This document shows, piece after piece, positions 35,035 to 43,930 of a stretch of 64,000 nt of DNA (position 1 is its first letter; the number at the start of each line of letters is the position of its first letter). The notes under the pieces are model-generated. The model was given only the letters and a program-made list of their open reading frames with translations. It searched no databases and was not told the origin of the DNA. The position numbers were made by a program, and so were the translations under genes. Origin of the DNA: Janthinobacterium sp. LM6 (GTDB lineage Bacteria > Pseudomonadota > Gammaproteobacteria > Burkholderiales > Burkholderiaceae_D); NCBI RefSeq assembly GCF_002002885.1, contig NZ_CP019510.1, forward strand, positions 2,046,001-2,110,000. The letters run 5' to 3'.

Positions 35035-35958
35035 TTATTTGTGGGCAATTGACGACAACAGCTTCGCCTCGGCCAGGAAATCGACGAGCGCCCGCACTTT
35101 CGGCGCCAGGTGCGGCCCGGACGGCCACAGCAGCCAGCAGCCGTGGGCCGGAAGTTCGCCGGTCGCGTAATCGGCCAGCACTTCGACCAGGCTGCCGTCG
35201 GCCAGCGCCGCCCGCACCGTAAACTCGGGCAGCCAGGCGATGCCCAGGCCTTGCCGGGCAAAGTGCAGCCGCGCTTCCACATTGTTGCAGATCATGGACA
35301 AAGGCAAGTCCGGCGCAGCCTCGCCATCGTCCTGGCGCAAGCACCACTGTTCGACCTTGCCGCTGTGGCGGAAGCGATAGTGCAGGCAAGCATGTTGTTG
35401 CAGCTCAAGGGGGTGATGCGGCGTGCCGTGGCGCGCCAGGTAGGCGGGGGAGGCCACGAGGCAGGAGCGGAACTGGCCCAGCTTGCGCGCGGCCAGGCGC
35501 GAATCGCGCGGTGCGCCGATGCGGATGACGGCGTCGAAGCCATCGCCGACGACCTCGGCCAGCGCGTCGGAAAAGTCCAGCTCCAGCGCGATGGCGGGGT
35601 GCTGCGCGGCAAAATCGGCCAGCGCGGGCAGGAATACGCCGCCCAGTTCCGGCAAGCCCAGGCGCAGGCGTCCCCGCGGCGCGCGCGCTCCCGCCAGCTC
35701 CTCCTGCGCCGCCTGCATTTCCCCCAGGATGCGTTCGCTGCGGGTCAAAAACAGCTGGCCTTCGGCCGTCAGGCTCAGCCGGCGCGTGCTGCGCTGGAAC
35801 AGGCGCGCGCCCAGCCGCTGCTCGAGCCGCGCCAGGCTCTTGCTGACGGCCGACGGTGAAATGGCGGCCTGGCGCGCGGCGGCGACAAAGCTGCCCGCCT
35901 GGGCCAGTTGCACGAACAGGGCCACGCCGGAGAGATTATCTGTTTCCTGGTTTTGCAT
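35035..35958 (-). CDS. LysR-family transcriptional regulator
   Basis: A 307-residue protein. The N-terminal winged helix (residues 9-70) reads VALFVQLAQAGSFVAAARQA, AISPSAVSKSLARLEQRLG and LFQRSTRRLSLTAEG. The C-terminal periplasmic-binding-like domain (about 95-300) binds an unknown co-inducer. It is divergent from the zinc-type oxidoreductase gene at 36056 with a 97-base gap, the usual arrangement for direct control of a neighbour. Confidence 0.88.
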   Translation of the reverse strand: MQNQETDNLSGVALFVQLAQAGSFVAAARQAAISPSAVSKSLARLEQRLGARLFQRSTRRLSLTAEGQLFLTRSERILGEMQAAQEELAGARAPRGRLRLGLPELGGVFLPALADFAAQHPAIALELDFSDALAEVVGDGFDAVIRIGAPRDSRLAARKLGQFRSCLVASPAYLARHGTPHHPLELQQHACLHYRFRHSGKVEQWCLRQDDGEAAPDLPLSMICNNVEARLHFARQGLGIAWLPEFTVRAALADGSLVEVLADYATGELPAHGCWLLWPSGPHLAPKVRALVDFLAEAKLLSSIAHK

Positions 35959-36055
35959 GATTCATGACGGTTTGGTCAGCAGTGAAACGCATTGAAGCAT
36001 ATTTTTCTTTATCGCGTGGCTGCTTACCATGGGCTTTTATCTGCGGGGGTAGGCA

Positions 36056-37069
36056 ATGAAGATGATCGGTTTCAACAAGGGCAGCAGCGTGGACGACGAG
36101 CATGACCTGTTCGACGTGGAGGGGGCGATGCCCGTGCCCGGCCCGCGCGACGTGCTGGTACGGGTGCGCGCCGTGGGCGTCAACCCGCTCGACACCAAGG
36201 TGCGCGCCGGGCGGGTAGATGTGCCGGAGCGTGTCGTGACCCTGGGCTGGGATGCGGCCGGCACCGTGCATGCGGTGGGCAGCGAAGTCACCCTGTTTGC
36301 GCCGGGTCAAGCCGTGTATTACGCGGGTTCGTTCGACCGCGCGGGCGCCAATGCCGAGTATCACCTGGTCGACGAGCGCATCGCGGGCTCCATGCCGGCG
36401 TCGCTGGACTTTGCGCAGGCGGCCAGCGTGCCATTGGCGGCGCTGACGGCGTGGCAATTGCTGTTCGAGCGCTTTGCGATCACGCCCGGCGACCGCCAGG
36501 AGCGGGGCAGCCTGCTGGTGCTGGGCGGCGCCGGCGGCGTCGGTTCCATGCTGATCCAATTGGCGCGCCAGCTGACGGGTTTTATCGTGATTGCCACGGC
36601 GTCGCGCGGCGACAGCATGGCGTGGTGCCGCGCCATGGGCGCGCATCACGTGATCGACCACACGCTGCCGCTGGCGGCGCAGGTGGCGGCCTTGAACGTG
36701 GCGCCGGTGCGCCACGTCGCCGCCCTGTCGCACACGGCGCGCCACGTGGCGGCATTGACGCAGATCATCGCGCCGCACGGCAAGCTGGCCGTCATCGACG
36801 ATCACGATGTTTTCGACGCGGCGCCGCTGAAGGGCAAGAGCATCTCGCTGCACTGGGAAATGGTGTTTACGCGGCCGTTGTTTGCTACCGACGATATGCT
36901 GGAGCAACACCGCATCCTGAACCGCGTGGCGCGGCTGCTGGACGACGGCGTGCTGCGCCACACGGTGCGGCAGCGCCTGTCGCCCATGGATGCGGCCACC
37001 TTGCGGCGCGCCCATGCGCTGCTGGAGCGGGGCGGGCAGCCGGGCAAGATCGTCGTCAGCGCCGGGTAG
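36056..37069 (+). CDS. Zinc-type alcohol dehydrogenase-like / quinone oxidoreductase, paralogue 1
   Basis: A 337-residue medium-chain dehydrogenase/reductase of the ZADH1 (quinone oxidoreductase) group. The N-terminal GroES-like fold contains VNPLDTKVRAG and LGWDAAGTVHAVG. The Rossmann nucleotide motif is VLGGAGGVGSMLIQLARQ at about residues 158-175, followed by AHHVIDHTLPL. Zinc-ligand cysteines are absent, as usual for this subgroup. It likely reduces quinones or enones with NAD(P)H. A paralogue of the gene at 43931, and likewise divergent from a LysR gene. Confidence 0.85.
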   Translation: MKMIGFNKGSSVDDEHDLFDVEGAMPVPGPRDVLVRVRAVGVNPLDTKVRAGRVDVPERVVTLGWDAAGTVHAVGSEVTLFAPGQAVYYAGSFDRAGANAEYHLVDERIAGSMPASLDFAQAASVPLAALTAWQLLFERFAITPGDRQERGSLLVLGGAGGVGSMLIQLARQLTGFIVIATASRGDSMAWCRAMGAHHVIDHTLPLAAQVAALNVAPVRHVAALSHTARHVAALTQIIAPHGKLAVIDDHDVFDAAPLKGKSISLHWEMVFTRPLFATDDMLEQHRILNRVARLLDDGVLRHTVRQRLSPMDAATLRRAHALLERGGQPGKIVVSAG

Positions 37070-37078
37070 GGCCGGCGC

Positions 37079-37978
37079 CTAGACGAACAGTTCGCGCCGC
37101 GCGCTCTGGCTGATGGCGATGGTGGCCGGGTGGCTCAGCCGGCGTTCCGTGGTGATCGCGTACACTTGCTCGACGAGGCTGTCGACCCGGCCCAGCGCCA
37201 CCACGGCGTATTGCTCGCAGACCTGGGGCGCGATGACGGTGGGCGCAAAGAACAGGCCGGCGCCCGACTGGCCGAAGGCTTTCATCATGGCGCTGTCGTC
37301 GAACTCGCCGACGATGCGCGGGTGCAGATTGTTGTCGCCCAGCCATTGCAGCAAGCGCCCGTAGATGGCGAAGTCTTCGCCCGGCAGCAGCAGCGGCGCG
37401 CCATCGAGGCATAGCGGAAAGTCCCCGCTCAGGGTGGCGGCCAGTTCTGGCGTGCCGAACAGGGTCATGCCGCTTTCGCCCAGCAAGTGATTAAAGCCGC
37501 GCACGCTCAAGTGGGCTGGCATGGGGCGGTCCGCCATGATCAGGTCCAGCCGGTGCACGGCCAGGTCCGCCAGCAGGCTGGCCAGCCGGCCTTCGCGGCA
37601 AATGATGCGCAGCGGCTCGGCCAGTCCCAGCGCCGGCGCGACGAGGCGGCAAGCGATCAGTTTCGAGACGGAATCGGCGCAGCCCACGCGGAAGGTCGTC
37701 GTCGTCGTGCGCGACTGGTCGCGCACGATTTCCAGCAATTCATCGCCCGTGCTGAAAATGCTTTCGGCATGGCTGAGGATGCGCCGGCCCGTGTCCGTCA
37801 ATTCCAGCTGGCGTCCGCTGCGGCGGAACAGTTCCACGCCCAGGGTGTCGGCAAACTCGCTGAGCTGGCCGGAAATCGATTGCGGCGTCAGGTGCAGCTG
37901 CTCGGCCGCGCGCGCGATGCTGCCCGTCTTGGCCACCATCCAGAAATAGCGCAAGTGCTTGAAGTTGAGTGTGGACAT
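37079..37978 (-). CDS. nhaR: NhaR-like LysR-family activator
   Basis: A 299-residue protein; the start MSTLNFKHLRYFW at 37978 follows CGGGAAA, and the frame extending further upstream lacks coding character. The helix-turn-helix reads GSIARAAEQLHLTPQSISGQLSEFADTLG. The family-specific LNFKHLRYFWMVAKTGSI start and QLELTDTGRRILSHAESIF segment match NhaR, which in E. coli activates Na+/H+ antiport genes. Here it is divergent from terC, with an inverted repeat between them. No nhaA gene is in view. Confidence 0.8.
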   Translation of the reverse strand: MSTLNFKHLRYFWMVAKTGSIARAAEQLHLTPQSISGQLSEFADTLGVELFRRSGRQLELTDTGRRILSHAESIFSTGDELLEIVRDQSRTTTTTFRVGCADSVSKLIACRLVAPALGLAEPLRIICREGRLASLLADLAVHRLDLIMADRPMPAHLSVRGFNHLLGESGMTLFGTPELAATLSGDFPLCLDGAPLLLPGEDFAIYGRLLQWLGDNNLHPRIVGEFDDSAMMKAFGQSGAGLFFAPTVIAPQVCEQYAVVALGRVDSLVEQVYAITTERRLSHPATIAISQSARRELFV

Positions 37979-37999
37979 GGTGTTTCCCGGAAAATAAAC

Positions 38000-38056
38000 A
38001 CATCGAGTTTTTCGATGTATTCTTAAATTATATTCGATTTGTTCGATGTTTATAAT
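38000..38056. promoter_or_regulatory. Divergent nhaR-terC control region
   Basis: The inverted repeat ACATCGA (38000-38006) / TCGATGT (38012-38018) has a T-rich 5-base loop, and a further TTCGATG lies at 38042-38048. TATAAT at 38051-38056 is a perfect -10 sequence for the terC direction. The segment is sharply AT-rich in GC-rich surroundings. It is a plausible LysR-type binding site. Confidence 0.45.
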
Positions 38057-38096
38057 CAGACTATGATGGCTGCTCAATTCATGCAAGGAGAGTGCC

Positions 38097-38141
38097 ATGG
38101 ACTTCAGAATACAAACAGAGCAGTGCGGAGGCCGCCGATGA
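38097..38141 (+). CDS. Putative 14-codon leader ORF upstream of terC
   Basis: ATG at 38097 preceded by a strong AAGGAG site encodes MDFRIQTEQCGGRR and stops at TGA 38139-38141. The stop overlaps the terC start (ATG 38138) in an ATGA arrangement. The terC ribosome site GGAGG lies inside this small frame. This would couple terC translation to reading of the leader. No family is known for the peptide. Confidence 0.45.
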   Translation: MDFRIQTEQCGGRR

Positions 38142-39100
38142 ACGGCCTGGAAAGTATTGCAACGGCACCCATGTGGGCCGGTTTCATCGCCTTTGTCCTG
38201 CTGATGCTGGCGCTGGACTTGTTCGTCTTCGGCGGCAACAAGGCGCACAAGGTGGGCGTCAAGGAAGCGGCGACATGGTCGCTCGTGTGGGTCAGCCTGG
38301 CCCTGCTGTTCAACGGCGGACTGTGGTGGTATCTAAACGGCACGGCCGGTCCCGAGATCGCCAACCAGAAGGCGCTGGAATTTTTCTCCGGCTACCTGAT
38401 CGAAAAAGCCTTGTCGGTCGATAACGTGTTCGTCTTCCTGCTGATCTTCAGCGCCTTCCAGGTGCCGATCCAGTACCAGCGCCGCGTGTTGATTTATGGC
38501 GTGCTGGGCGCGATCGTCATGCGCGCCGTGATGATCATGGCCGGTGCGTGGGTGGTGAGCGAGTTCAGCTGGGTGCTGTATCTGTTCGGTGCCTTCCTGT
38601 TGATTACAGGCATGCGCATGCTGGTGGCGGCCGATGCGGAGCCGGACGTGGCGAACAACCCGGTGCTGCGCTTTGCCCGCCGCCACTTGCGGGTGGCCGA
38701 TGGCGACCACGGCGAACGTTTCTTCGTGGCAAAGGGCGGTTTGCGCTATGTCACGCCGCTGTTCCTCGTGCTGATCCTGATCGAGGTGACGGACCTGGTG
38801 TTCGCGGTCGATTCGATCCCGGCGATCTTCGCCATCACGACGGACCCGTTCATCGTCTTCACGTCGAACCTGTTCGCCATCATGGGCTTGCGGGCACTGT
38901 ATTTCCTGCTGGTGGACGTGGCGGACCGTTTCCACATGCTCAAGTATGGCCTGGCGATGGTGCTGGTGTTCATCGGCGCCAAGATGCTGATCATGCCGTG
39001 GTACCACGTGCCGGTGGAAGCGTCCTTGCTGGTGGTGGCGGTACTGATCGTGTCGAGCTGCGTGGCCAGCGTGTTCATCACCCGCAGCGACAAGAAGTAA
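38138..39100 (+). CDS. TerC/Alx-family membrane protein
   Basis: A 321-residue inner-membrane protein with about nine helices. The start MNGLESIATAPMWAGF follows GGAGG. Acidic residues typical of TerC are visible in the helices: LMLALDLFVFG (Asp), EKALSVDNVFVFLLIFSAF (S-x-D-N) and LIEVTDLVFAVDSIPAIFAI (D-x3-D). Alx/TerC members export manganese or protect secreted metalloenzymes; the tellurite link is historical. A TerB-like gene follows 68 bases later. Divergent from nhaR. Confidence 0.88.
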   Translation: MNGLESIATAPMWAGFIAFVLLMLALDLFVFGGNKAHKVGVKEAATWSLVWVSLALLFNGGLWWYLNGTAGPEIANQKALEFFSGYLIEKALSVDNVFVFLLIFSAFQVPIQYQRRVLIYGVLGAIVMRAVMIMAGAWVVSEFSWVLYLFGAFLLITGMRMLVAADAEPDVANNPVLRFARRHLRVADGDHGERFFVAKGGLRYVTPLFLVLILIEVTDLVFAVDSIPAIFAITTDPFIVFTSNLFAIMGLRALYFLLVDVADRFHMLKYGLAMVLVFIGAKMLIMPWYHVPVEASLLVVAVLIVSSCVASVFITRSDKK

Positions 39101-39168
39101 ATGCTGTACGGCGCGCCCCGCGGGGCGGTGGCGTGCCTTTAATTGACTAATAGAAAGAGTAGAAAATC

Positions 39169-39570
39169 ATGCGTACCTATGAAGCGAACAGTCCCCAGGC
39201 AGCGGGACGTATCCTGGCCCTGATGATGGTGGTCGACGGCAACCTGGCCAGCGCCGAGCTGCAAGCGATGCATCGCAGCAAGATCCTCGAGCATATCGAC
39301 CTGGAGCCGGCCGCCTTCCAGCAACTGCTGCAAGACTTGTGCGACGACATGCTGACGTCGACCGTGCATGGCGCCGTGCAGCTGGCCCATGGCGTGATCG
39401 ACAGCCTGCTCGATGAAATCACGGACCCGGACTTGCGCCGCAAGCTGCTGCAAGCCATGTGGAAGATCGCCGATGCGGACGACTGGCTGGCCGATGGCGA
39501 AGCCGTGCTGCTGGCCCGCGCCAGCGCGGCATGGTCGGCGGAAACGAATTTCCGCGCGCATGCCGCTTGA
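39169..39570 (+). CDS. TerB-like tellurite-resistance family protein
   Basis: A 133-residue helical protein without signal or membrane helix. It has the TerB-type layout: an acidic first helix pair (ALMMVVDGNLASAELQAMH) and a second (MWKIADADDWLADGEAVLL), each resembling a degenerate metal-binding D-x-D/E hairpin. TerB proteins are cytoplasmic or membrane-associated and partner with TerC. Its place directly after terC supports the call. It is convergent with the ynfA-like gene, six bases apart. Confidence 0.7.
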   Translation: MRTYEANSPQAAGRILALMMVVDGNLASAELQAMHRSKILEHIDLEPAAFQQLLQDLCDDMLTSTVHGAVQLAHGVIDSLLDEITDPDLRRKLLQAMWKIADADDWLADGEAVLLARASAAWSAETNFRAHAA

Positions 39571-39576
39571 TGCACA

Positions 39577-39930
39577 TCAAGCCGTCTTATGCCCGATGGC
39601 AATGACGGCGGCGCCGGCCAGGGCCAGGCCCACGCCGGCGATGTCGGTCCAGGCGGGCGTGACGCCGTCCACCAGCCACAGCCATCCCAGCGCCGTGGCG
39701 ATATAGATGGCGCCATACGTGGCGTACACCCGGCCGCTGGCGGCCGGGTGCAAGGTCAGCAGCCATACGAAGACCAGCAGGCTGAGGGCGGCCGGCAACA
39801 GCAGCCAGGCGCTGCCCTTGTTGCTCAGCCACAGCATGGGCAGGTAGCAGCCCAGCAGTTCGGCCACGGCCGTGACGGTAAACAACCCGAAAGTGCGGGC
39901 AAGGCTGGTCCATTCGATGGCGTCGTTCAT
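39577..39930 (-). CDS. YnfA/UPF0060-family small membrane protein
   Basis: A 117-residue protein with four hydrophobic helices and the YnfA hallmarks [19 protein letters not shown] near residue 17 and [20 protein letters not shown] near 66-85. Homologues resemble half-size drug transporters (SMR-like). Single gene, 44 bases downstream of cdaR on the same strand. Confidence 0.88.
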   Translation of the reverse strand: MNDAIEWTSLARTFGLFTVTAVAELLGCYLPMLWLSNKGSAWLLLPAALSLLVFVWLLTLHPAASGRVYATYGAIYIATALGWLWLVDGVTPAWTDIAGVGLALAGAAVIAIGHKTA

Positions 39931-39974
39931 GCTATTCCTGTTGTGCGGTCAGCCGCCATTGTAGACGGCGTGCG

Positions 39975-41138
39975 TCAATTCAGTTGCAGGGCGACATACA
40001 GCAGCAGGCGGTCATCCGTGTCGTCCAGGTCCAGCCCCGTCAGTTCGGCGATCTTTTGCAGCCGGTAATCGAGCGTGTTGCGGTGGATGTGCAGGGCCCT
40101 GGCCGTGGCCATCGGGTGGCTGTGGTGGCGGAACCAGGCGGCCAAGGTGCGCATCAGGGTGCCCGACTTGCGGTCGTGCGCCTGCAGGCGCGCCAGGGTC
40201 TGGCGCAATTGCTCCGCCTGCCAACCGGCTTGCAGGCCGGACAGCAGCACGGGCAGGCTCAGTTCCAGGTAGGAAAAAGTGGCTTGTGCGCCATCGCGGG
40301 CGCGTCCCACGCGCGCCGTCTGCTTCGCCGACTCATACGACGCCGTCGCGCCATCGAGGCCCGGCAAGGCCACGCCCATGGACAGGGTGGCGGGCGGCGT
40401 GAGCGCCTGCTGCGCCACCTGGTGCAGTTCGAGCAGGCGCTGCCTGGCCTGCGCCGCGCGCGCCTGCTGCGGGCCGCTGGCGGGAAAGGCGTCGAGCAGC
40501 ACCAGTTCGCCCGGCGAGACGACGGCCATCAGCAGGGCAGGCCAGCGCGCGGACAGGTCGGACTGCACTTGCTGCAGCTGCGTCAGCACCTGGTCCAGCC
40601 GCTCGCCCGGACCTTCTCCCGCAGCGGGTATTTCCAGCACGAACATGGCGCGCGGCACGCGCAAATCGACCGCCAGGCGCGCCGCCCACGCCTGCATGCT
40701 GGCATCCGAAATGCCCGTGCGGTACACGAGCTGGAACACGAATTCCTCGCGGTAGCGCTTTTCGTGCTGCAACTCGCTGACCAGCCGCGCCTGCTCCAGC
40801 ATCATTTCCGCCATGGCGCGCACCAGTTCGCCGAACTGGCGCACGGCGTCCGGCTCGCCCGTCAGGCCCAGCACGCCGCAAATCTCGCCGCGCACGGTCA
40901 GGGGCAGGTTGATGCCGGCCCGCGTACCGGGCAGCCTGGCCATGTCGGCCGCGCCGATTTCCACGCTGGCGTGCCGGGCCAGCGCCAGTTGCGCGCCCGG
41001 ATGCAAGTCGCCCACGCGCTGCGGGTCGCCGCTGGCGAGGATCACGCCGCGCGCATCGATGACGTTGACGCTGAAGGGAATGATGTGCATGGTGCGTTGG
41101 ACGATGTCCTGCGCCAGGGGATAGTCGATGCTTGGCAT
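39975..41138 (-). CDS. cdaR: CdaR-type sugar-diacid/glycerate utilisation regulator
   Basis: A 387-residue protein, matching the usual CdaR length; the start MPSIDYPLAQDIVQRTM at 41138 is chosen, and ATGs 9 and 11 codons upstream are possible. The N-terminal diacid-recognition domain (about residues 5-135) contains VNVIDARGVILASGDPQRVG. The C-terminal helix-turn-helix is RTLAAWFRHHSHPMATARALHIHRNTLDYRLQKIAELTGLDLDD, the PucR/CdaR type. E. coli CdaR activates galactarate, glucarate and glycerate genes. It is divergent from an MFS gene followed by glycerate kinase, which fits. Confidence 0.9.
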   Translation of the reverse strand: MPSIDYPLAQDIVQRTMHIIPFSVNVIDARGVILASGDPQRVGDLHPGAQLALARHASVEIGAADMARLPGTRAGINLPLTVRGEICGVLGLTGEPDAVRQFGELVRAMAEMMLEQARLVSELQHEKRYREEFVFQLVYRTGISDASMQAWAARLAVDLRVPRAMFVLEIPAAGEGPGERLDQVLTQLQQVQSDLSARWPALLMAVVSPGELVLLDAFPASGPQQARAAQARQRLLELHQVAQQALTPPATLSMGVALPGLDGATASYESAKQTARVGRARDGAQATFSYLELSLPVLLSGLQAGWQAEQLRQTLARLQAHDRKSGTLMRTLAAWFRHHSHPMATARALHIHRNTLDYRLQKIAELTGLDLDDTDDRLLLYVALQLN

Positions 41139-41285
41139 GGAGGGCCGCCTTATGAGCTTGTGCATTTGCATGAAATCATCGGATTCGGCACTATGTTTCT
41201 TCATGCATCCGCACGATGACTGTTTCTGTGGGCGATTGTACGATGGGCTGGTCGCATCCCATAAAAAAATAGTCAGGAGACACCC

Positions 41286-42617
41286 ATGACCACCCATCCA
41301 GGCGCCAGCCTGTCCGCCGGCGCGTCCGCGCAGGACCGCGTGCGCGAAGGCGCCTACCGCAAGGTCACCTTGCATCTGATCCCCTTCATCTTCATCTGCT
41401 ACCTGTTCAATTACCTGGACCGCGTGAATGTCGGCTTCGCCAAGCTGCAAATGCTCGATGCGCTGCAATGGAGCGAGAGCGTGTACGGCCTGGGCGCCGG
41501 CATTTTCTTCATCGGCTACGTGGCCAGCGGCGTGCCCAGCAATCTGCTGCTGCACCGCCTGGGCGCGCGCAAGGTGATCGGCACCCTGATGATCGCCTGG
41601 GGCATCGCCTCGGCCTGCCTGATGTTCGTCACCACGCCGGCCGCGTTTTACTCGCTGCGCTTCATCACGGGCGTGTTCGAGGCGGGTTTCTTCCCCGGCA
41701 TCGTGCTGTACTTTACGAACTGGTATCCCGCTTCGCGCCGGGGCCGCATCATGGGCCTGTTCATGTCGGCCATTCCCATTTCCGGCTTGCTGGGCAGCCC
41801 CTTGTCGGGCTGGATGATGCAATCGTTCGCCGGCCACGGCGGTCTGGCCGGCTGGCAATGGATGTTCCTGTTGCAAGGCATCCCCACCGTGCTGCTGGGC
41901 TTTCTCGTGTATGTGTTGCTGAACGACGGCATCGCCCAGGCGAAGTGGCTGAATACGGAAGAAAAGCAGCTGCTGCGCGCCGACCTCGACGAGGACGAGC
42001 GCCAGCGCCGCAACAGCGCGAATACGGCCGACACCTTCGCCAGCGTGCTGCGCAACAAGCACGTGTGGATGCTGGGCCTCGTGTATTTCTGCATCCAGAT
42101 GGGCGTGTATGCGATCAACTTCTGGCTGCCCACCATCGTCAAGTCGCTGGGTTTCGCCAGCCCCGTGGCCGTGGGCTGGATCAGCGCCATTCCCTACCTG
42201 TGCGCCAGCATCTTCATGATCTGGGTGGGCCGTTCGGCCGACAAGCACAAGGAACGCCGCTGGCATTTGAGCGGCCCGCTGCTGATGGCGCTGTGCGGCT
42301 TGCTGCTGGCCACCCAGGCGCACGGCAACGTGGTCGTCGCCCTGATCGGCCTGTCGCTGGCGACCATGGGCGCGCTGTCCGGCCTGCCCATGTTCTGGCC
42401 CCTGCCCACGGCCTTCCTGGGCAGCGCGGCGGCGGCCGGCGGCCTGGCGCTGATCAATTCGCTGGGCCAGGTGGCGGGCTTCGTCAGCCCCTTCCTCGTC
42501 GGCTGGATCAAGGATGCGACGGGCGGCACCGACGTGGCCCTGTATATTCTTTCCGCAGTCATGCTGCTGGGCGCCATACTGGTGCTGCGCGTACCCGCGC
42601 GTATCGTGAATCGCTAA
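41286..42617 (+). CDS. MFS transporter, anion:cation symporter family
   Basis: A 443-residue, 12-helix major facilitator. FNYLDRVNVGFAKLQM in helix 1, RLGARKVIGTLMIAWG for motif A, and RFITGVFEAGFFPGIVLYFTNWYP place it in the ACS family (glucarate, galactarate, tartrate and hydroxy-acid carriers, H+-coupled). With CdaR and glycerate kinase beside it, the substrate is likely a sugar diacid or D-glycerate. AGGAGA precedes the ATG. The glycerate kinase gene follows 44 bases later, so they are probably one operon. Confidence 0.88.
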   Translation: MTTHPGASLSAGASAQDRVREGAYRKVTLHLIPFIFICYLFNYLDRVNVGFAKLQMLDALQWSESVYGLGAGIFFIGYVASGVPSNLLLHRLGARKVIGTLMIAWGIASACLMFVTTPAAFYSLRFITGVFEAGFFPGIVLYFTNWYPASRRGRIMGLFMSAIPISGLLGSPLSGWMMQSFAGHGGLAGWQWMFLLQGIPTVLLGFLVYVLLNDGIAQAKWLNTEEKQLLRADLDEDERQRRNSANTADTFASVLRNKHVWMLGLVYFCIQMGVYAINFWLPTIVKSLGFASPVAVGWISAIPYLCASIFMIWVGRSADKHKERRWHLSGPLLMALCGLLLATQAHGNVVVALIGLSLATMGALSGLPMFWPLPTAFLGSAAAAGGLALINSLGQVAGFVSPFLVGWIKDATGGTDVALYILSAVMLLGAILVLRVPARIVNR

Positions 42618-42661
42618 GTGAACCGTTGAACGAACTTGCCATCGAACCGGAGGAATTGACC

Positions 42662-43930
42662 ATGACGACCACCCCGGCGCCGCGCGCCTTGCTGCAAGCC
42701 ATGTTCCAGGCCGCCATCGAAGCGGCCCAGCCATCGCACTGCATACCGCCCCATCTGCCGCCGGCGCCCAAGGGCCGTTTGATCGTCATCGGCGCCGGCA
42801 AGGCGTCGGCCGCCATGGCGCAAGCCGTGGAGCGGCACTGGCCGGGGCAGCTGTCCGGGCTGGTCGTCACGCGCTACGGCTATGCCGTGCCCTGCGAGCG
42901 CATCGAGATCGTGGAAGCGTCGCACCCCGTGCCGGATGCGGCCGGCATGCAGGCGGCGCAGCGCATGCTGGAATTAGTTGCCAACTTGCAGGCGGACGAC
43001 ACGGTGCTGTGCCTGATTTCGGGCGGCGGCTCGTCCCTGCTGGCCTTGCCTCTCGATGGCATCGGTTTGGAAGACAAGCAAGCCTTGAACCGCGCGCTGC
43101 TGGCGTCCGGCGCCACCATCGGCGAAATGAATTGCGTGCGCCGCCATTTGTCCGCCATCAAGGGCGGCCGGCTGGCGGCCGCCTGCCATCCGGCGCAGGT
43201 CGTCACCTTGGCGATTTCCGACGTGCCTGGCGACAAGCTGGGCGACATCGCGTCCGGCCCCACGGTGGGCGACGCGACGACGTGCGAGGATGCGCTGGCC
43301 ATCGTGCGCCGCTACGGGATTACATTGCCGGACAGCCTGCGCGCCGTGTTGGAAAGCGGGCGCGGCGAATCCGTGAAACCCGGTGATCCGCGCCTGGCGT
43401 GCACGCAAACGACCCTGGTCGCCACGCCGCAGATGGCGCTGGAAGCGGCGGCGCAGGTGGCGCGTGCGGCCGGCGTCACGCCGTATATCTTGGGCGACAG
43501 CCTGGAAGGCGAGGCGAGGGACGTGGGCAAGGTGATGGCCGGCATCGCGCTGCAGACGGCGGTGCGGGGCCAGCCGTTTCCCGCCCCGTGCGTGCTGCTG
43601 TCGGGCGGCGAAACGACGGTCACCGTGCGCGGCAACGGCCGCGGCGGGCGCAATGTGGAATTCCTGCTGGCGCTGGGCATCGCGCTCGATGGCCACACGG
43701 GCATCCATGCGCTGGCCGGCGACACGGATGGCGTCGACGGCCAGGAAGAGATCGCCGGCGCGCTTCTGGCGCCCGACACCCTGCAACGGGCCTGGGCGCT
43801 GGGCATCAAGCCCCGCGATAGCCTCGACAACAACGATGGCCACGGCTTCTTCCAGGCACTGGGAGACGCCGTGATCACGGGCCCGACATTGACGAATGTC
43901 AATGATTTCCGGGCCATCCTGATTACCTGA
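42662..43930 (+). CDS. Glycerate kinase, MOFRL family (TtuD/GckA-like)
   Basis: A 422-residue protein; ATG at 42662 with GGAGGAA. The N-terminal half has VIGAGKASAAMAQAVE and ISGGGSSLLALP, the GckA domain motifs. The C-terminal MOFRL domain is LLSGGETTVTVRGNGRGGRN followed by AGDTDGVDG. It phosphorylates glycerate to 2-phosphoglycerate. It is sometimes labelled hydroxypyruvate reductase because of old TtuD naming. It completes a cdaR-transporter-kinase route for D-glycerate or a diacid broken down to it. Confidence 0.9.
   Translation: MTTTPAPRALLQAMFQAAIEAAQPSHCIPPHLPPAPKGRLIVIGAGKASAAMAQAVERHWPGQLSGLVVTRYGYAVPCERIEIVEASHPVPDAAGMQAAQRMLELVANLQADDTVLCLISGGGSSLLALPLDGIGLEDKQALNRALLASGATIGEMNCVRRHLSAIKGGRLAAACHPAQVVTLAISDVPGDKLGDIASGPTVGDATTCEDALAIVRRYGITLPDSLRAVLESGRGESVKPGDPRLACTQTTLVATPQMALEAAAQVARAAGVTPYILGDSLEGEARDVGKVMAGIALQTAVRGQPFPAPCVLLSGGETTVTVRGNGRGGRNVEFLLALGIALDGHTGIHALAGDTDGVDGQEEIAGALLAPDTLQRAWALGIKPRDSLDNNDGHGFFQALGDAVITGPTLTNVNDFRAILIT

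Noticed and set aside
38138..39570. Complete tellurite-resistance (ter) operon
   Set aside because: Only TerC- and TerB-like genes are present; terZ, terA, terD and terE are absent nearby, so a classic tellurite cluster is not supported.
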